From contig CAJBKH010000308.1 in the NCBI GenBank assembly GCA_903953615.1, positions 1 through 8,763 of the forward strand: a stretch of 8,763 nucleotides of DNA, written 5' to 3'. The first letter of the stretch is position 1. Each line of letters begins with the position of its first letter. The notes below the pieces were generated by a model. That model was not told the origin of the DNA. It saw only the letters and a list, made by a program, of their open reading frames with translations, and did not search any database. The position numbers and the translations under genes were made by a program. Positions 1 through 6,341 of the stretch are shown piece by piece. Source of the stretch: an uncultured Bacteroidota bacterium. GTDB lineage: Bacteria; Bacteroidota; Bacteroidia; NS11-12g; UBA955.

Positions 1-1449
1 ATTGAAGACATTCAAGAGAACGAACAAATTTCGATTGATGAGGCGGTAAGAATTGCATTGAACCAAGTAATTGGCGCTTATGCCATTGTTATATTGGTTA
101 AGAATGAACCAGCAAAATTAATTGCAGCGCGCAAAGGGAGTCCTTTGGTTGTAGGTATTGGCCAAGAACCAGGTGAATATTTTTTAGCCAGCGATGCCAC
201 CCCAATTGTTGAGTATACCAGAGACGTAACCTACTTAAATGATGGTGAAATTGCCATTGTGAAAGATGGTCAATTAAGTATCAAAACCATAGAGAACATT
301 GCGAAAACACCTTTCATTCAAAAATTGGAAATTAATTTAGAAGAGATTGAAAAAGGTGGTTATCCGCATTTCATGTTGAAGGAAATCTTCGAACAACCAA
401 AGTCAATCCACGATAGCATTAGAGGTCGTATTGATTCTGCTAGCGGTCGTATTGCGATGCGCAGTATCCAAGAATATGAAGAAAAGTTAAGAAATGTAAA
501 ACGCCTTATTTTAATCGGTTGTGGTACGAGTTGGCACGCCGGTTTGGTGGGTGAATATTTATTCGAAGAATTTGCACGTATACCTGTAGAAGTTGAATAC
601 GCTTCGGAATTCAGATACCGCAACCCTGTCATCTACCCAGATGATTTAGTAATCGCTATTTCGCAAAGTGGCGAAACTGCCGATACATTGGCTGCTTTAG
701 AATTGGCCAAAGAAAAAGGTGCCACCATTTTTGGTATTTGTAATGTGGTAGGTTCATCAATACCACGCTTTAGCGATGCAGGTGCTTATACGCATGCTGG
801 TCCTGAGATTGGCGTAGCCTCTACCAAAGCATTTACTGCTCAGGTTTCTGTATTGGTTATTATGGCTTTAGCAGTTGCACAAATTCGCGGTACCATTTCA
901 CAAGAGCGCTTGCGTTTGGTGTTAAGCGAATTGGAAGCCATTCCAACTTTAGTAGAGAAAGCTTTAAAAACAGATGAAGCCATTCAACAAATAGCAGCCA
1001 TCTTTAAAGATTCAAGAAACTTCTTATATTTAGGCAGAGGTGTTAATTTCCCTGTCGCCCTAGAAGGTGCCTTAAAGCTGAAAGAAATCTCATACATCCA
1101 TGCGGAAGGCTATCCTGCAGCAGAAATGAAGCACGGACCGATTGCATTGATCGATGAGGAGATGCCAGTTGTTGTAATTGCACCTAAACGCGGTGTATAC
1201 GAAAAAGTAATGAGCAATATCCAAGAGGTGAAAGCCAGAAAGGGTAAAATCATCGCCATTGTGACCGAAGGTGATACGAAAATTAGAGCCATGGCCGACC
1301 ATGTGATCGAAATTCCAGATACTGACGAGTCGTTAACACCACTTTTGGCGACCATTCCATTGCAACTTTTAAGTTATTATATAGCGGTTATGAGAGGTTG
1401 TAATGTCGACCAACCAAGAAATTTGGCAAAATCGGTGACTGTAGAGTAA
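1..1449 (+). CDS. glmS: Glutamine-fructose-6-phosphate aminotransferase (isomerizing), 5' end missing
   Basis: Converts fructose-6-phosphate and glutamine to glucosamine-6-phosphate in the cytoplasm, the first committed step to UDP-GlcNAc for peptidoglycan and lipid A. The frame is open from base 1, so about 130 N-terminal residues, including the catalytic Cys of the glutaminase domain, lie outside the window; 482 residues remain of roughly 610 usual for the family. Counting from base 1, residues 1-115 are the end of the glutaminase domain. The first SIS domain follows, with GCGTSWHAG around residue 174, SQSGET at 221-226 and the ASTKAFTAQ segment. The second SIS domain starts near 341 with E362 (KEISY) and H378 (KHGP), matching the isomerase residues E488 and H504 of E. 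coli GlmS. The C terminus DQPRNLAKSVTVE carries the catalytic lysine (K477). An internal TTG at 58 is not the start, because the coding similarity continues upstream of it. No frameshift is seen. Confidence 0.95.
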   Translation: MEDIQENEQISIDEAVRIALNQVIGAYAIVILVKNEPAKLIAARKGSPLVVGIGQEPGEYFLASDATPIVEYTRDVTYLNDGEIAIVKDGQLSIKTIENIAKTPFIQKLEINLEEIEKGGYPHFMLKEIFEQPKSIHDSIRGRIDSASGRIAMRSIQEYEEKLRNVKRLILIGCGTSWHAGLVGEYLFEEFARIPVEVEYASEFRYRNPVIYPDDLVIAISQSGETADTLAALELAKEKGATIFGICNVVGSSIPRFSDAGAYTHAGPEIGVASTKAFTAQVSVLVIMALAVAQIRGTISQERLRLVLSELEAIPTLVEKALKTDEAIQQIAAIFKDSRNFLYLGRGVNFPVALEGALKLKEISYIHAEGYPAAEMKHGPIALIDEEMPVVVIAPKRGVYEKVMSNIQEVKARKGKIIAIVTEGDTKIRAMADHVIEIPDTDESLTPLLATIPLQLLSYYIAVMRGCNVDQPRNLAKSVTVE

Positions 1450-1466
1450 GGCTTTACGCCTTTTAT
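1448..1466 (+). terminator. Weak stem-loop at the glmS stop codon
   Basis: AAGGC (1448-1452) pairs with GCCTT (1458-1462) around a TTTAC loop, followed by only two more T residues. It overlaps the glmS stop codon and precedes the rplS promoter, so a weak intrinsic terminator is plausible. The short stem and short T tract make this uncertain. Confidence 0.35.
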
Positions 1467-1497
1467 GACAAAGGTTTGCATTATTTTGCAAAAAAAG

Positions 1498-1528
1498 TTT
1501 TGCACTTTATTAAAATTCACTATTTTTG
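1498..1528 (+). promoter_or_regulatory. Bacteroidota-type promoter of rplS
   Basis: A TTTTG box (1498-1502) and TATTTTTG (1521-1528) are separated by 18 bases, fitting the Bacteroidota sigma-ABfr pattern of -33 TTTG and -7 TAnnTTTG. Transcription should begin near 1534, giving a leader of about 15 bases before the ATG at 1550. The hexamer TTTGCA recurs four times in this gap (1475, 1485, 1499, 1525); two copies coincide with the promoter boxes. Confidence 0.75.
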
Positions 1529-1549
1529 CACTCCCCAAATAAATACACC

Positions 1550-1891
1550 ATGGATTTAATCAAATTTGTTGAAAAAGAATATTTAAAGACTGAAGTACCA
1601 ACTTTTAAAGCTGGCGACAGAGTTACAGTTCACTATAAAATTAAAGAGGGAGCGAAAGAAAGAATTCAGTTGTTCCAAGGTGATGTCATTCAAAGAAGAA
1701 ACAGTGGCTTAGCTGCTACATTTACAGTTCGTAAAATCTCTAACGGTGTTGGTGTTGAAAGGATTTTCCCTTTACACTCTACTAACATTGATAAAATTGA
1801 AGTAAATAAAATAGGTAAAGTTCGCAGAGCTAGAATCTTTTATTTACGCGAAAGAAGCGGTAAATCTGCAAGGATTACCGAAAAAAGATAA
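1550..1891 (+). CDS. rplS: 50S ribosomal protein L19
   Basis: Structural protein of the large ribosomal subunit, located near the 30S-50S interface. The product is 113 residues, close to the 115 of E. coli L19. Family landmarks are visible: FKAGDRVTVHYKIKEG, then RIQLFQGDVIQRR, the FTVRKISNGVGVERIFPLHS core and the basic tail KVRRARIFYLRERSGKSARI. The ATG at 1550 is chosen over an in-frame TTG at 1526 because that TTG is part of the -7 promoter box and would lie upstream of the predicted transcript start; the product from the ATG also begins as L19 proteins normally do. There is no Shine-Dalgarno sequence, as usual in Bacteroidota. It has its own promoter and a downstream hairpin, so it is probably a single-gene transcript. 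The trmD/rpsP genes that often neighbour rplS in other bacteria are not here. Confidence 0.97.
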   Translation: MDLIKFVEKEYLKTEVPTFKAGDRVTVHYKIKEGAKERIQLFQGDVIQRRNSGLAATFTVRKISNGVGVERIFPLHSTNIDKIEVNKIGKVRRARIFYLRERSGKSARITEKR

Positions 1892-1925
1892 TATCTTTAA
1901 AAAGAGGTTAATAGTTTTCATAGGT

Positions 1926-1963
1926 AACGAAAAAGGTCGACAGAAATGTTGGCCTTTTTCGTT
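1926..1963 (+). terminator. Long hairpin terminator after rplS
   Basis: A near-perfect 16-bp stem: 1926-1941 pairs with 1948-1963 around the loop AGAAAT, with two G-T wobbles. The outer 11 bp (AACGAAAAAGG with CCTTTTTCGTT) are perfect. The T run at 1955-1959 lies inside the descending arm, after the GC-rich inner stem, and mirrors an A run in the ascending arm. It therefore looks like an A-tract/T-tract intrinsic terminator that could work in both directions. It starts 34 bases past the rplS stop. Confidence 0.75.
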
Positions 1964-2028
1964 GGCATACATCACATATTCATACAAATATTGAACAGTC
2001 GAAATATTTTTAACTCTATTTCAAAACC

Positions 2029-2080
2029 TTATCAATATTATCAATACCAACATACAAAACCTTTTTTGAACTTATCAATA
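2029..2080 (+). repeat. Three direct copies of TTATCAATA upstream of iscS
   Basis: Copies at 2029-2037, 2038-2046 (head to tail) and 2072-2080. The third lies between the -33 and -7 boxes of the predicted iscS promoter, and the first two lie just upstream. Placement suggests operator sites for a regulator of the isc operon, but the regulator is unknown and the region is AT-rich, so chance is possible. Confidence 0.45.
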
Positions 2081-2095
2081 CTTACCTTACCTTTG
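2065..2095 (+). promoter_or_regulatory. Bacteroidota-type promoter of the isc operon
   Basis: TTTG (2065-2068, at the end of a six-T run) and TACCTTTG (2088-2095) are 19 bases apart, matching the -33/-7 TAnnTTTG pattern of the phylum. The transcript would start near 2101, leaving a leader of about 20 bases before the iscS ATG at 2121. No riboswitch-sized leader is possible with this start. Confidence 0.75.
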
Positions 2096-2120
2096 TAATA
2101 TAGAATTAGTCTAAATAAAA

Positions 2121-3335
2121 ATGCTTAATCTCCCCATCTATCTTGATAATAATGCAACTACACCAATGGATCCCCGTGTGTTAGAAGCAATGATACCTTT
2201 TTTCACACACAATTTCGGCAACGCGGCCAGCAGAAATCATCCTTTTGGCTGGAAAGCAGAAGAAGCAGTTGATTATGCCCGCGGTCAGGTTGCATCCTTA
2301 ATCAATGCCGATCCAAAAGAGATTATTTTCACAAGTGGCGCTACTGAATCCAATAACTTAGCCATTAAAGGTGTATTCGAAATGTATGCCGAAAAAGGCA
2401 ACCATGTGATTACCATTGAAACTGAACACAAAGCGGTTTTAGATACTTGCAAGCACATTGAAAAGGCAGGTGCTGAGATTACATACATCAAAACAAATGA
2501 GCAAGGTTTAATTACACTCCAACAAGTGGAGGAAGCCATTCAGCCCAATACAATATTGGTGACCATTATGTATGCGAATAACGAGATTGGTGTTATTCAA
2601 CCCATTCGCGAAATAGCAGCTTTATGTAAATCAAAAGGCATTTTATTTCATACAGATGCTACCCAAGCAGTTGGTAAAATTCCAGTAGATGTAATTGCAG
2701 ATGGCATCGATTTGATGAGCTTTACTGCACACAAAATGTATGGACCAAAGGGCGTTGGCGCATTATATGTTCGCAGAAAAAATCCAAGAGTTAAAGTAAC
2801 TGCTCAAATGGATGGTGGCGGACATGAGCGCGGCATGAGAAGTGGTACTTTGAATGTTCCTGGCATTGTTGGTTTAGGCATGGCATGCGAAATTTGTCAG
2901 AAAGACATGGTAAGCGATACAGCGAAAATCAGCAAGATGCGCGACCGTTTAGAGAAAGAACTTTTGGTTTTGGAAGAAGCCTATGTGAATGGTAGCATCG
3001 AGCACCGTTTGCCGCATATCACCAACATGTCGTTTAAATATGTTGAGGGCGAAGGCTTAATCATGGGTGTTAAGAACATCGCAGTGTCTTCTGGTTCAGC
3101 TTGCACCAGTGCTAGCTTAGAACCAAGCTATGTTTTGAAAGCCTTGGGTCTTGATGATGAGTTGGCGCACTCTTCACTGCGTTTTGGTTTAAGTAGATTT
3201 ACCACCGACGAAGAAATAGATTACGCTATCAACCACGTGAAAGAAGCGGTATTGAAATTAAGAGAAATGAGTCCACTTTGGGAAATGTTCAAAGAAGGCA
3301 TCGATCTTAAATCTATTCAATGGGCTGAGCATTAA
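2121..3335 (+). CDS. iscS: Cysteine desulfurase IscS
   Basis: PLP-dependent enzyme that removes sulfur from L-cysteine, giving alanine and an enzyme persulfide that is passed to IscU and other acceptors. The product is 404 residues, the same length as E. coli IscS. Visible features: the N-terminal YLDNNATTP motif; H103 in TEHKAVLD, which stacks on the cofactor in the family; D179 in TDATQAVGK; the PLP lysine K205 in TAHKMYGPKG; and the persulfide cysteine C328 in the SSGSACTS loop. The full-length flexible loop and the C-terminal SPLWEMFKEGIDL segment place it in the IscS/NifS group rather than SufS. It is first in the operon, directly behind a predicted promoter, and 69 bases ahead of iscU. 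No iscR precedes it; the upstream gene is rplS. The ATG at 2121 gives the expected N terminus. Confidence 0.98.
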   Translation: MLNLPIYLDNNATTPMDPRVLEAMIPFFTHNFGNAASRNHPFGWKAEEAVDYARGQVASLINADPKEIIFTSGATESNNLAIKGVFEMYAEKGNHVITIETEHKAVLDTCKHIEKAGAEITYIKTNEQGLITLQQVEEAIQPNTILVTIMYANNEIGVIQPIREIAALCKSKGILFHTDATQAVGKIPVDVIADGIDLMSFTAHKMYGPKGVGALYVRRKNPRVKVTAQMDGGGHERGMRSGTLNVPGIVGLGMACEICQKDMVSDTAKISKMRDRLEKELLVLEEAYVNGSIEHRLPHITNMSFKYVEGEGLIMGVKNIAVSSGSACTSASLEPSYVLKALGLDDELAHSSLRFGLSRFTTDEEIDYAINHVKEAVLKLREMSPLWEMFKEGIDLKSIQWAEH

Positions 3336-3404
3336 TTCATAAACTAAAGAAACACAACCGTTAAATAAGAACACCTTCACTCATAAAAATACACAATATT
3401 AAAA

Positions 3405-3821
3405 ATGGCATATTCAGAAAAAGTAATCGATCACTATAGCAATCCCCGCAACATAGGCACCTTAGATAAAAGCAGCAAACAAGTTGGAACAGGCCTCGTA
3501 GGCGCTCCAGAATGTGGCGATGTAATGCGTCTTCAAATTGAAGTAGATGATGTAACAGGTATCATTAAAGATGCAAAATTTAAAACCTTTGGTTGTGGTA
3601 GCGCTATCGCATCTTCTTCATTGGCCACAGAGTGGTTAAAAGGAAAGTCGGTAGATGATGCTTTGAAAATTGATAACATGGACATTGTTGAAGAATTGGC
3701 TTTACCACCAGTAAAAATTCACTGTAGCGTTTTGGCCGAAGATGCTATTAAATCTGCCATCAACGATTACCGCGTGAAAAATGGTTTAGCACCAATTGAA
3801 GATACTAAAAAACACTATTAA
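3405..3821 (+). CDS. iscU: Iron-sulfur cluster assembly scaffold IscU
   Basis: Scaffold on which [2Fe-2S] clusters are built from IscS-derived sulfur and iron before transfer to apoproteins. The product is 138 residues, slightly longer than E. coli IscU (128). The ligand set is complete: C37 and D39 in PECGD, C64 in FGCGSA, and H106-C107 in the segment KIHCS. LPPVK at 100-104 is the known recognition motif for the HscA chaperone, so this is IscU-type rather than SufU-type (SufU has an inserted loop and usually lacks that motif). It follows iscS by 69 bases with no promoter box visible in the gap, and precedes iscA by 12 bases, so all three genes are probably co-transcribed. No hscA or hscB lies in the window, so the chaperone pair would have to be encoded elsewhere. 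Confidence 0.97.
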   Translation: MAYSEKVIDHYSNPRNIGTLDKSSKQVGTGLVGAPECGDVMRLQIEVDDVTGIIKDAKFKTFGCGSAIASSSLATEWLKGKSVDDALKIDNMDIVEELALPPVKIHCSVLAEDAIKSAINDYRVKNGLAPIEDTKKHY

Positions 3822-3833
3822 AATTTTACAGTT

Positions 3834-4169
3834 ATGTCTGCAGGAATAACAATTACAGAAAGAGCAACAGAAAAAGTTCACCAATTAATGAGTGAACAAA
3901 AAATGGGCCCTGATTATTTCGTCCGTGTTTCAGTAAAAGGCGGAGGATGCAGTGGTTTAAGCTATGACTTAGATTTTGACAACGAGCGCAAAGAATCAGA
4001 TCAAGAATTTCCATATGGCGATATCAAAATTATTTGTGATTTAAAAAGCTATTTATACTTGGCCGGTACTGAACTCGATTTTACTGATGGTTTGAACGGA
4101 AAAGGTTTTAACTTTGTCAATCCAAACGCCAAAAGAACTTGTGGTTGCGGAGAAAGCTTTGCAGTTTAA
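3834..4169 (+). CDS. iscA: A-type iron-sulfur carrier protein (IscA family)
   Basis: A-type carrier that binds Fe-S clusters or iron and hands them to target proteins, thought to be especially needed for [4Fe-4S] maturation. The product is 111 residues, typical of the HesB/IscA/SufA family. The three conserved cysteines are present: C39 in GGGCSGLSY, and C103 and C105 in the CGCGESF tail. Calling it IscA rather than SufA or ErpA rests on position next to iscS-iscU, since the families are hard to separate by sequence. It is the last gene of the operon; a strong hairpin with a T run begins 28 bases after its stop. The ATG at 3834 gives a normal N terminus, and no Shine-Dalgarno sequence is visible. 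Confidence 0.95.
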   Translation: MSAGITITERATEKVHQLMSEQKMGPDYFVRVSVKGGGCSGLSYDLDFDNERKESDQEFPYGDIKIICDLKSYLYLAGTELDFTDGLNGKGFNFVNPNAKRTCGCGESFAV

Positions 4170-4197
4170 AACCATTCAAAATATTACCAATCTTATC

Positions 4198-4227
4198 AAA
4201 AAATCAGGCATGGTCCTGATTTTTTTT
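4198..4227 (+). terminator. Intrinsic terminator of the isc operon, overlapping the next gene's ATG
   Basis: AAAAAATCAGG (4198-4208) pairs perfectly with CCTGATTTTTT (4215-4225) around the six-base loop CATGGT, and the T run extends to 4227. This is a classical intrinsic terminator shape just after iscA. The loop holds the ATG (4210-4212) that is the first ATG of the following PAP2 gene, and the T run encodes part of that protein's hydrophobic N terminus. Confidence 0.75.
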
Positions 4228-4917
4228 GTTTTTATAAATTCTAATATTTTCGCGCAATCCAATGCCTATCAATTGAAAACAGGCATGGATTTAGGCATAG
4301 CCCTAGGTAGTTCGGGTGTGTTTACTTCAACTTATTTATTACAGAAAAAAGTTCAACCACTCCCTCAAGCAAGTATTCTTCAATTGAATCGGAATTCCAT
4401 TAACGCTTTCGATCGCATAGCCACTTATCAATGGAATCCAACGATTGCAAAAGTAAGTGATGGCGTGGCTGTAGGTGCCATATTAATGCAATCCTATTTC
4501 TATTTTAATAAGTCAACGCGAACAGATGCGTTTAAAATTGGCGTTGTGTCCTTCGAAAGTTTCATGCTTTCGCAAAGCATCGCCAATGCTTTAAAATTAA
4601 CTAAACGCAATCGACCCTTTCTATACAATCCAGAAGTGCCAATGGCTTATAAATACAAAGGTGATGCACGCATGTCGTTTTTCTCTGCCCATACAACAAC
4701 CGTATCAAGCATGTGTTTTAGTTTTGCATTTACCCATCAATACTACATGCCCAATAGCAAATACAACAAAGGTATTTGGATTTCGGCATTTACGCTGCCT
4801 GCGGTTCAAGGCTTTTTAAGAGTAAAAGCCGGCAAACATTATCCAACCGATGTTATCACCGGTTATTTGGTTGGCTTGGGCAGTGCCTATTTAATGCACC
4901 AATTGCACAAGCGTTAG
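4210..4917 (+). CDS. PAP2-family membrane phosphatase with N-terminal signal
   Basis: Predicted type 2 phosphatidic acid phosphatase. The substrate cannot be told; bacterial relatives act on undecaprenyl pyrophosphate, phosphatidylglycerol phosphate or lipid A. From ATG 4210 the product is 235 residues. It opens with a hydrophobic stretch ending in FAQS, likely a signal peptide, then several membrane segments. The active-site motifs are K129-x5-RP (135-136), SAH with H161, and R204-x5-H210-x3-D214. The first motif is one residue shorter than the usual K-x6-RP, and SAH replaces the common SGH; the acid-base His, nucleophile His and its Asp partner are all present. The start is uncertain. From ATG 4210 the signal lacks a basic n-region, whereas an in-frame TTG at 4159, overlapping iscA by 11 bases, would supply one (LIKKSG before the hydrophobic core) and give 252 residues. 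It converges on the APC transporter gene. Confidence 0.85.
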   Translation: MVLIFFVFINSNIFAQSNAYQLKTGMDLGIALGSSGVFTSTYLLQKKVQPLPQASILQLNRNSINAFDRIATYQWNPTIAKVSDGVAVGAILMQSYFYFNKSTRTDAFKIGVVSFESFMLSQSIANALKLTKRNRPFLYNPEVPMAYKYKGDARMSFFSAHTTTVSSMCFSFAFTHQYYMPNSKYNKGIWISAFTLPAVQGFLRVKAGKHYPTDVITGYLVGLGSAYLMHQLHKR

Positions 4918-6341
4918 GCAGTGGTTTTGCTTTTTTGATTAAGCCATCTGTAGATTGGTAACCCAATTAACACCAATCCTAAACCAATACAAGATTTTCC
5001 AGGCGATTCGAAGAGTGTTGTTACAACCAATACCAAACTAAACAAGGTAAATACCAAAGGTAAAATTGGGTACAATGGTACCTTAAATGGGCGTTGGGTA
5101 GTAGGCATTTTTTTTCTTAAAACAATGACACCAAAGGCGCCACAGCCATAAAAGATAAAGGCCACAAATACCAGCATCTCTGTTAGCATATCGAAACTGC
5201 CAGTAATAATCAATAAGATACACCAAAACATTTGCATTAGAATCGCCTTGTGTGGTGTTTTGAACTTAGGATGAATATGGGCTACACTTTTTAAGAACAA
5301 GCCATCCATGGCCATGGCATAATAGACTCTGGGGGCACTCATTAAGCTATTGTTCGTGCTGTTAAACGTGCTAATTAATATTAATATAGAAATAAATAAA
5401 CCGCCATAAATCCAAATGGTATTCATGGCTTCAACAGCAGCAATGGTATTGGATTGGGCTGCAATGTTTTGATAGAAACCAATACCGCCAACTTTAAAAA
5501 ATGCGGTATTGACTAATAAATACAGAACAATGACGGTAAGCGTGCCAAAGCTTAAAGCAATCGGAATATTTCTTTTTGGATTTTTTATTTCACCCGCAAG
5601 AAACCCAACATTGTTCCAACCTTCATAGGCCCAAAATGCTGCTACCATGGCCAAGAAAAACAAGGATAAAAAAGATTTTTGTTCAGTATTGTTGGCTTCA
5701 AATGGGATGGTTTGGTTAAAAATAGAGGTGTTCTCGCCCTTGAGGAAAGAAAGTAATATTACAAATAAAACACCCACTACCACTGTGCCACCTAAGATGT
5801 TGCCAATTTTTTCGCCATATTGTATGCCCCTGTAATTGATAAAAGAAAGTATGAGCACCAATGTAACAGCTAAGGTCTTAACACCAAAGTTTGCAAATGG
5901 CATAAGATCGAAATCCTTGGTGTGAAACAATGTCATTTGCGCAATCGAATCAGGTAAATTAGGAAGTGCTAGATGGTAGCTATTTAAAACATTGTTTAAT
6001 GATTCAGCAAAAATATACGCCACTGCCGAAGCCGTTGCTGTTTGAATAACAGAGAAAGAAGCCCAACCAAAAAGGAAGGCAAATAATTTTCCATACATCT
6101 CTTGAAAGTAAACATATTGACCACCTGGTTTTGCAATAATACCCGCCACTTCGGCATTGCTTAGTGAGCCCATAAGTGTAATTAATCCCGCAACCGCCCA
6201 TGCCAAAAGTACCCAGCCACTGTGATGCAATAAATCGCTCATGGTGGCGATTTTTTTAAATACGCCACTGCCTATCATTGCACTGATGACAACCATGATG
6301 GCTGAAAATACTCCAAGTTGTTGTTTTAAGTGGGCGTTCAT
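4914..6341 (-). CDS. APC-superfamily amino acid permease
   Basis: Integral inner-membrane transporter of the amino acid-polyamine-organocation superfamily, probably an amino acid importer or exchanger; the substrate cannot be read from sequence. The product is 475 residues with a pattern fitting 12 helices. Landmarks: AMIGSGVF (21-28) in helix 1, the substrate-backbone-binding glycine motif; NAEVAG (62-67); PGGQYVYFQEMYG (72-84); FINYRGIQYGEKIGN (167-181); a polar loop near 203-222; and FWAYEGWNNVGFLAGEIKNPKRNIP (236-260), whose GWNN and E-x-KNP-x-RNIP elements are typical of the LAT/SteT branch, known for amino acid exchange. Its ATG overlaps the stop of the upstream membrane gene as ATGA, so the two are probably translated together. 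At the other end its TAA (4914-4916) overlaps the PAP2 gene's TAG (4915-4917). Confidence 0.9.
   Translation of the reverse strand: MNAHLKQQLGVFSAIMVVISAMIGSGVFKKIATMSDLLHHSGWVLLAWAVAGLITLMGSLSNAEVAGIIAKPGGQYVYFQEMYGKLFAFLFGWASFSVIQTATASAVAYIFAESLNNVLNSYHLALPNLPDSIAQMTLFHTKDFDLMPFANFGVKTLAVTLVLILSFINYRGIQYGEKIGNILGGTVVVGVLFVILLSFLKGENTSIFNQTIPFEANNTEQKSFLSLFFLAMVAAFWAYEGWNNVGFLAGEIKNPKRNIPIALSFGTLTVIVLYLLVNTAFFKVGGIGFYQNIAAQSNTIAAVEAMNTIWIYGGLFISILILISTFNSTNNSLMSAPRVYYAMAMDGLFLKSVAHIHPKFKTPHKAILMQMFWCILLIITGSFDMLTEMLVFVAFIFYGCGAFGVIVLRKKMPTTQRPFKVPLYPILPLVFTLFSLVLVVTTLFESPGKSCIGLGLVLIGLPIYRWLNQKSKTTA
4916..4936 (+). terminator. Possible weak terminator after the PAP2 gene
   Basis: AGGCA (4916-4920) can pair with TGCTT (4928-4932), including one G-T pair, around a seven-base loop, and six T residues occupy 4931-4936. 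It sits directly at the PAP2 stop codon, inside the 3' end of the opposing transporter gene. The stem is short, so this is tentative. Confidence 0.3.

Noticed and set aside
58..60. TTG as the start of glmS
   Set aside because: The frame is open to base 1 and the upstream residues fit the GlmS glutaminase domain, so the gene is simply cut by the window edge.
360..1355. Minus-strand open frames inside glmS
   Set aside because: They lie opposite a well-conserved gene and encode nothing recognisable, with no promoter or sensible start.
1526..1549. Eight-codon N-terminal extension of rplS from a TTG start
   Set aside because: The TTG is part of the TATTTTTG promoter box and lies upstream of the predicted transcript start; L19 proteins begin at the later ATG.
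1892..2120. A small RNA or riboswitch between rplS and iscS
   Set aside because: The region holds a terminator hairpin, repeats and a promoter whose start leaves only about 20 bases of leader; no further structured element is visible.
4776..4961. A 61-residue plus-strand frame overlapping the PAP2 and permease ends
   Set aside because: It is a shifted reading of the conserved PAP2 third motif region and ends inside the permease gene; no independent support.
5647..5835. Plus-strand 62-residue frame within the permease gene
   Set aside because: Lies antisense to conserved permease helices and looks like a shadow frame.
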